From: Candidatus Scatoplasma merdavium | Lineage (GTDB): Bacteria; Bacillota_I; Bacilli_A; RFN20; CAG-288 | Direction: 5' to 3' | NCBI GenBank assembly: GCA_017694135.1 | Contig: JADING010000087.1 | Location: 1-17,375, forward strand | Length of the DNA: 17,375 nt | Part shown: one piece after another, positions 13,328 through 17,375 of the stretch | Position numbering within the stretch: position 1 is the first letter of the stretch | Layout: the number at the start of each line of letters is the position of its first letter | Position numbers and translations under genes: made by a program | The notes under the pieces: generated by a model | What the model saw: the letters and a program-made list of their open reading frames with translations, nothing else | What the model was told of the DNA's origin: nothing | The model's database searches: none

Positions 13328-14781
13328 TACTCTTCACTCCCATATTCATTAGGATCAGCAACAAGTTCAAAGCGCGAATACTGCTTGTAGTAATTAAAGT
13401 TAATTTCACCGGTTTTCCCATTGCGGTTTTTATCTAAAATCAAGGTGGTAGGAGACATTTCGTTATAAGTGATCGAAGAAGATGCTCCATTATATTGCCC
13501 TTTTTGTCCGTCTTCGCCTTCTTTTTGGAAATAATCGTCACGGTGGATTAAGAAAACCATATCGGCTGTCTGTTCAATTTCGCCTGATTCACGCAATTCT
13601 GACATTGAAGGGCGCGGCGGTTTAGTTTTAGAGTTGGGTGGACGTCTAAGCTGAGAAAGGCAGAGCACAGGAACATTCAAGTCTCTCGCTAGCTGCTTTA
13701 AACCCTTAGTGATGTTAGCCACTTCCTGTTCACGAGTAGTCTGTGAAGAAGTGTTAACTGGTGTAATATAACCCAAATAATCCACCACTATTAAAGCTAA
13801 ATTAGAATGCCTTTCTTTTAACTGGCGAGCCTGAGTAGTAATATCGTTGATAGTAAGTTTTGAAGAATCAACGATATAAAGCTGCTCCCTAGATAGACGT
13901 TCAATAGCGGAAGATAGAGCGTAAAGTTCTTTTTCTTTTCCTGGAGACATGTAAGATTCATCTTGCATATTGAGCTCATTTATTTGAGTTTGAGTCAAGC
14001 GCGATTCCATAGATAACAAGCGGCGCATCAAAAGCTCAGCTTTCATCTCCAAAGAAAAGAAACCGACCGAATATTTTCCGCTTCCAGCAATTTTTTGAGC
14101 GAAATTTAAAGCCAAAGCGGTTTTACCAACTGAAGGACGAGCGGCTAAAATTATCAAATCTCCAGGATGGAATCCCCCTGTCAATTTATCAACATCAGAA
14201 AAGCCAGTCGAATAACCGGAAAGATAAGGTGTCTTAATATTGTTCTCTTTTCGGAATTGCTGCTCAGCTTCCATGCTCTTTCTCAAAGAGGTAATGACCG
14301 ATTTAGGGTCGCGGAAATTCGATGTTCTTCTTTCGGTAGTAACAGCGATAATCTTTTTCTCCGCTTCTCCAATAAAACTTGAAACATCTTTAATTGGTTT
14401 AGAATTATATTCTTCTTTAATATGATCACAAAGGGAGAAAAAACGGCGAGCTAAGGATTTATCGCGAACCAAGTTAATGTAATTGTCAATTTCTTCTACT
14501 GAAGGTTGGTAACTAGTAGAGAGATCAAGAAGATAGTCTTTACCACCGACTCTATCAAGATCCTTCTTTCCTTGCATATATTCAGAAAGAGTCGCGTAAT
14601 CCGCTTGTCCGGTACTGGTTCTTAATTCTACTAAATCATTGAAAATTAGCCTGTTTATATCCGAGGCAAAATCATCCGGACCAATAGTTCCAATGGCACG
14701 GTAATATATGTCTTTATCGATAATGCAACCGGCAAGAAGCGCTCTTTCAGCTTCCTGTAAATCAGTAGAAGAAGCAGGCAT
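13327..14781 (-). CDS. dnaB: Replicative DNA helicase DnaB (DnaC in Bacillus)
   Basis: Hexameric helicase of 484 residues that unwinds the replication fork and recruits primase. The N-terminal domain (about 8-105) opens with QEAERALLAGCIIDKD. A linker (105-180) leads to the RecA-like core: STGFSDVDKLTGGFHPGDL (191-209), Walker A ARPSVGKTA (214-222), Walker B ALIVVDYLGY (about 329-338), LSQLRRPPNSK and ELRESGEIEQTAD for the sensor and arginine-finger regions. Length is slightly above the usual 450-470, owing to an insert near residues 425-440 (EGEDGQKGQYNGASSS). Its start shares one base with the rplI stop (TAATG), with GAGGAAA upstream. The rplI-dnaB order is conserved in Firmicutes. Confidence 0.97.
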   Translation of the reverse strand: MPASSTDLQEAERALLAGCIIDKDIYYRAIGTIGPDDFASDINRLIFNDLVELRTSTGQADYATLSEYMQGKKDLDRVGGKDYLLDLSTSYQPSVEEIDNYINLVRDKSLARRFFSLCDHIKEEYNSKPIKDVSSFIGEAEKKIIAVTTERRTSNFRDPKSVITSLRKSMEAEQQFRKENNIKTPYLSGYSTGFSDVDKLTGGFHPGDLIILAARPSVGKTALALNFAQKIAGSGKYSVGFFSLEMKAELLMRRLLSMESRLTQTQINELNMQDESYMSPGKEKELYALSSAIERLSREQLYIVDSSKLTINDITTQARQLKERHSNLALIVVDYLGYITPVNTSSQTTREQEVANITKGLKQLARDLNVPVLCLSQLRRPPNSKTKPPRPSMSELRESGEIEQTADMVFLIHRDDYFQKEGEDGQKGQYNGASSSITYNEMSPTTLILDKNRNGKTGEINFNYYKQYSRFELVADPNEYGSEE

Positions 14782-15239
14782 TATTTGTTTTCCTCAATAG
14801 GTACAACCTTGACGTGAAGCGTTGCAACAACATCTTTATAAAGTTCAATGCGCAAATTGGTAGTTCCAAAAGCGTTGACTTGGAAATGATCGATTATCTT
14901 TCTTTTATCCAAGTTGATATCAAATTGTTTTTTATAAGCTTCAACGATAGCTTTGGGAGAAATAGAACCAATCATAGATCCGGATTTACCGACCTTTGCA
15001 GAGAAAACAACAGTTATAGAATCGAGCTTTTTCGCCGCTTCTATAGCTTCGCTCTTTCTTTTAGCATCTTCTTCTTTCTGCTTTTTCACTTCAGCGTGAT
15101 ATTCACCTAAAACGTTATCAGTAAGGAGTTTTCCATATCCTTGAGGAATAATAAAATTGGCTCCGTAACCATCGGATACATTGACAATTTCTCCCTTTTT
15201 ACCAACTTTTTTTAAATCTTTAATCAAAAATATTTTCAT
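14781..15239 (-). CDS. rplI: 50S ribosomal protein L9
   Basis: Ribosomal protein bL9, 152 residues, bound near the base of the L1 stalk and important for frame maintenance. The N-terminal RNA-binding domain contains the hallmark MKIFLIKDLKKVGKKGEIVNV and NFIIPQG (positions 1-40). A long Lys/Glu-rich helix (about 47-75) connects to a C-terminal domain with VGKSGSMIGSISPKAI (about 84-100), which matches the family's GKLFGSVT region. The start has a strong AAAGGAGAA (15244-15252) overlapping the gdpP stop, so it is coupled to gdpP. Confidence 0.97.
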   Translation of the reverse strand: MKIFLIKDLKKVGKKGEIVNVSDGYGANFIIPQGYGKLLTDNVLGEYHAEVKKQKEEDAKRKSEAIEAAKKLDSITVVFSAKVGKSGSMIGSISPKAIVEAYKKQFDINLDKRKIIDHFQVNAFGTTNLRIELYKDVVATLHVKVVPIEENK

Positions 15240-15250
15240 AGTGTTCTCCT

Positions 15251-17308
15251 TTAATCTCGACTAGCTTTTTGAATGGTCGCTTCCGAAAGATACTCATCGA
15301 GAGTATGGACCAATCTAGCGTAAACTTCTTCAACAGTTGAATCTTTAATTTGGCAAGCCGCTGCCGAATGGTGTCCTCCTCCACCACCGAGTTTAATCAT
15401 TAGAAGTTCGCAGTTAACTAAACCGTTACCGCGAGAAGAAACATAAACATCGGTAGGAGAAGTCTTTCCAATTGCAAAGCAGGCTTTGATTCCGCTTATC
15501 TCTTTTAGTTCATCGCAAGAAGAAGCTAACATCGCCGCATCAACAATGGAATTTTCATCCGCTTTAGCGATCAAGATATCATAAGCGTAAGACTTTGCGC
15601 TCGATACGATTTTAGACTTAATAACAAACGACTCGTAGTCTTCTTTCAAGCAATCGCGCGCTCTTTGCTCATCGGCTTTCAACCTCGAAAGAATAATGCA
15701 CGCTTCATGAGTGAGGATTCTCGTCTTTTGCTGGAAGTTATTGGTATCTAAATAAATTCCCGATAACATCAACGTTGCAATGTTAGGATCAATAGTAATC
15801 TTAAACTGCAATGAATCAGCAAACAAAGACATTAACTCGCAAGTAGAAGAGGCCGCTGAATCAATCGCTTCAAAAACAGTATTTACATCATCGTTCTGCT
15901 TACGGTGATGATCAACAACAGCAATCTTGTCATACCTAGTATCGATAACAGCTGGGAAAATTGATTGACTTGGTGAATTGTGATCAACCATGATAACCAA
16001 AGTGTCTTTATTCTTTAAAGACAAGACCTCTGAGTAATTCTTAATAGCGTTCTTAATTCCGGCCTCAGAAGACAAAACCAATGAGCGGAAAGCCTTGTCT
16101 GCCATCGATTCTACCAACTGAGGATCATAAGCGATGTAAGCTTTGAAATTCTTGTTGGTGCTATTGACACTCATAGCGAAAGAATAAGCCGCTAGGGCTG
16201 CACCCAAAGCATCCATATCCGCGTATTTATGCGGGACTATAATGACATTCTGGCAATGCTGCAAACAAGCGACAAAAGAGCGAGCCCAAGAAATAATTTC
16301 AACCTTGCTAGTCCTGCTCTTAGACTCAGTGTTACCTCCGCCGTAGAAATCCATCTTTTCTCCAAAAGGTCCGACAACACACTGATTGCCACCTCTAGAA
16401 AGAGCCACATCCAAAGACGAAGAAGCGAGTTCGGAATTGTGAACACAATCAGGGAAACCATAACCAAAGCCCATTGAAATAGTGAGACCAAGAGTTTCAT
16501 AGTCCTTGCCGATTTTAGCAATGATAGAGAACTTATCTTTAATCATCTTGTCAAAATCAGCGCGAGCTAACATTATCATGTAATAATCAGATCTCATCTG
16601 TCTAATCAAGACGTTGTATTTTTCAAAGTAAGATACAATCTTCTTGCGAACTTCATTCTCTAAGTCCGACTTAGTCAATTCATCAGTAGGTTTAATATCG
16701 GTAAAATTATCCAAGTTTAAGTAACCTATAACCAAAGCGTGGTCGCGATTGTATTCGTTTAAAAGTTCAACGTCAGTGGTATCTTTCAAAATGAACAAAT
16801 TAGCTGATGACAAAAAGCGCGTTTCGTAATACTTCCCATCATACTTAATAGTAACCGAGGAATTCTTATCGTCTTTCCCGTTTTTCGCATCATCTAAAAG
16901 CTTGCTGAGTTCAGGAGAAAAAGTTGAAATAGGACAATCGACAATATTGATTCCGCGATCAGTCAAAAAATTGTTAATCCAAAGAACCGTGCCAGTGGAA
17001 TCAATAACAATAAGACCTATTTTGCCGTATTGATAAGCTGCACCAATATCGCTACCGACAATATCAGCAGTCTTTAAATCCGTCTGTTTTCTCTTGTGAT
17101 CCAAGCTCTGAGAAATGAGGAAAAAGAAAACAAACTGAGCAGCCATTAAAGCGACGATAAAAATGACCGCCGAAATAAAATAATAACTTGTATACTGTCC
17201 CTGATCCGGAAGATAAAGGTAAAGGCAAAGACCCGTAAGGCAAGCAATTAAAGCGATAATAAGTAACGTCCAAGACGCAATTTTAATTTTTTTAAGTGTT
17301 TTATTCAT
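15251..17308 (-). CDS. gdpP: GdpP, cyclic-di-AMP phosphodiesterase
   Basis: Membrane-bound DHH/DHHA1 phosphodiesterase that hydrolyses c-di-AMP to pApA, controlling osmolyte uptake and wall homeostasis. 685 residues from the ATG at 17308. Two membrane helices (about 13-33 and 43-66) are followed by a degenerate PAS domain (about 80-180), a degenerate GGDEF domain (about 190-320; GFGYGFPD in place of an intact GGDEF) and the DHH domain. The DHH domain has HKYADMD (360-366), VDHNSP (441-446), VVDHH (464-468) and GIYLDTNNF (517-525), and DHHA1 carries the GGGGH motif (643-646). All metal ligands appear present, so it should be active. A TTG 12 nt further upstream (17320) is also in frame, but the likely transcription start is near 17318, so ATG is preferred. 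There is no Shine-Dalgarno; the leader is only about 10 nt. Confidence 0.95.
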   Translation of the reverse strand: MNKTLKKIKIASWTLLIIALIACLTGLCLYLYLPDQGQYTSYYFISAVIFIVALMAAQFVFFFLISQSLDHKRKQTDLKTADIVGSDIGAAYQYGKIGLIVIDSTGTVLWINNFLTDRGINIVDCPISTFSPELSKLLDDAKNGKDDKNSSVTIKYDGKYYETRFLSSANLFILKDTTDVELLNEYNRDHALVIGYLNLDNFTDIKPTDELTKSDLENEVRKKIVSYFEKYNVLIRQMRSDYYMIMLARADFDKMIKDKFSIIAKIGKDYETLGLTISMGFGYGFPDCVHNSELASSSLDVALSRGGNQCVVGPFGEKMDFYGGGNTESKSRTSKVEIISWARSFVACLQHCQNVIIVPHKYADMDALGAALAAYSFAMSVNSTNKNFKAYIAYDPQLVESMADKAFRSLVLSSEAGIKNAIKNYSEVLSLKNKDTLVIMVDHNSPSQSIFPAVIDTRYDKIAVVDHHRKQNDDVNTVFEAIDSAASSTCELMSLFADSLQFKITIDPNIATLMLSGIYLDTNNFQQKTRILTHEACIILSRLKADEQRARDCLKEDYESFVIKSKIVSSAKSYAYDILIAKADENSIVDAAMLASSCDELKEISGIKACFAIGKTSPTDVYVSSRGNGLVNCELLMIKLGGGGGHHSAAACQIKDSTVEEVYARLVHTLDEYLSEATIQKASRD

Positions 17309-17324
17309 AAATTGATACAAAGAT

Positions 17325-17330
17325 ATTATA
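17325..17330 (-). promoter_or_regulatory. -10 box of the gdpP-rplI-dnaB-walJ-rlmH operon
   Basis: Perfect TATAAT on the minus strand, 16 nt before the gdpP ATG. No convincing -35 is seen 16-18 nt upstream (closest ATGTAG). Transcription would start about 10 nt before the ATG, making the mRNA nearly leaderless. Confidence 0.45.
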
Positions 17331-17375
17331 TAGCAAAACCATAAAAACTACATTTAATATAAATAACATAATAAT

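Noticed and set aside
14167..15110. Plus-strand frames of 61-98 residues opposite dnaB and rplI
   Set aside because: They are shadows of strongly conserved genes on the minus strand, without ribosome-binding sites.
1..17375. Alternative genetic code with TGA as Trp, given the Mollicutes-like composition
   Set aside because: The methyltransferase and sigma genes end in TGA at the family-expected C-termini, and tryptophans are TGG throughout.
1..17375. CRISPR array or insertion sequence
   Set aside because: No regularly spaced repeats, no intact transposase and no terminal inverted repeats with target duplications were visible.

Overview
The window is AT-rich and densely coding. It looks like chromosome of a low-GC Gram-positive bacterium (Bacillota), most likely a small-genome, gut-type Bacilli lineage of the kind related to Erysipelotrichia, RF39 or Mollicutes. 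Evidence for this is the ComFA/ComFC competence pair, a WalJ-type metallo-hydrolase, and a gdpP-rplI-dnaB-walJ-rlmH cluster that resembles groupings in Bacillus. TGA is used as a stop (rsmF-like gene, sigma factor gene) and Trp is TGG, so this is not a code-4 mycoplasma. The lineage is inferred from gene content, not from a marker search.

Layout. 1-1249 (minus): the 5' part of a pyrimidine-nucleoside phosphorylase gene, preceded in the same operon by a small gene of unknown function. 1342-2574 (plus): an RsmF/NOL1-type RNA m5C methyltransferase, convergent with and 1 nt from a two-gene MacB/FtsX-type ABC transporter (2576-5802, minus). 5880-6479 (minus): tRNA genes Leu(TAA), then Val(TAC)-Tyr(GTA)-Gln(TTG)-Lys(TTT), with two promoters and an intrinsic terminator. 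6598-8341 (plus): comFA and comFC, overlapping, behind a palindrome that covers the predicted -10 box. 8453-9286 (plus): a HAD-family phosphatase. 9336-11302 (plus): an ECF-like sigma factor overlapping by 4 nt a membrane-anchored protein whose extracytoplasmic part is a serpin. 11349-11420 (plus): tRNA-Gln(CTG) with its own promoter and terminator. 11482-12099: about 600 bp without an intact gene, with several short coding-like pieces in shifting frames. 12100-17308 (minus): a compact operon, read as gdpP, rplI, dnaB, walJ, rlmH.

Most of the window is housekeeping: nucleoside salvage, RNA modification, tRNAs, replication helicase, ribosomal protein, cyclic-di-AMP turnover. The outstanding part is 9287-11302. 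The sigma factor sits next to a single-pass membrane protein in the position normally held by its anti-sigma factor, but the sensor domain is a serpin, a protease-triggered conformational switch. An ECF-style promoter (GAAC-N16-CGAT) lies directly upstream. This suggests a protease-sensing or protease-defence signalling system. The domain calls rest on conserved motifs; the regulatory mechanism is inference.
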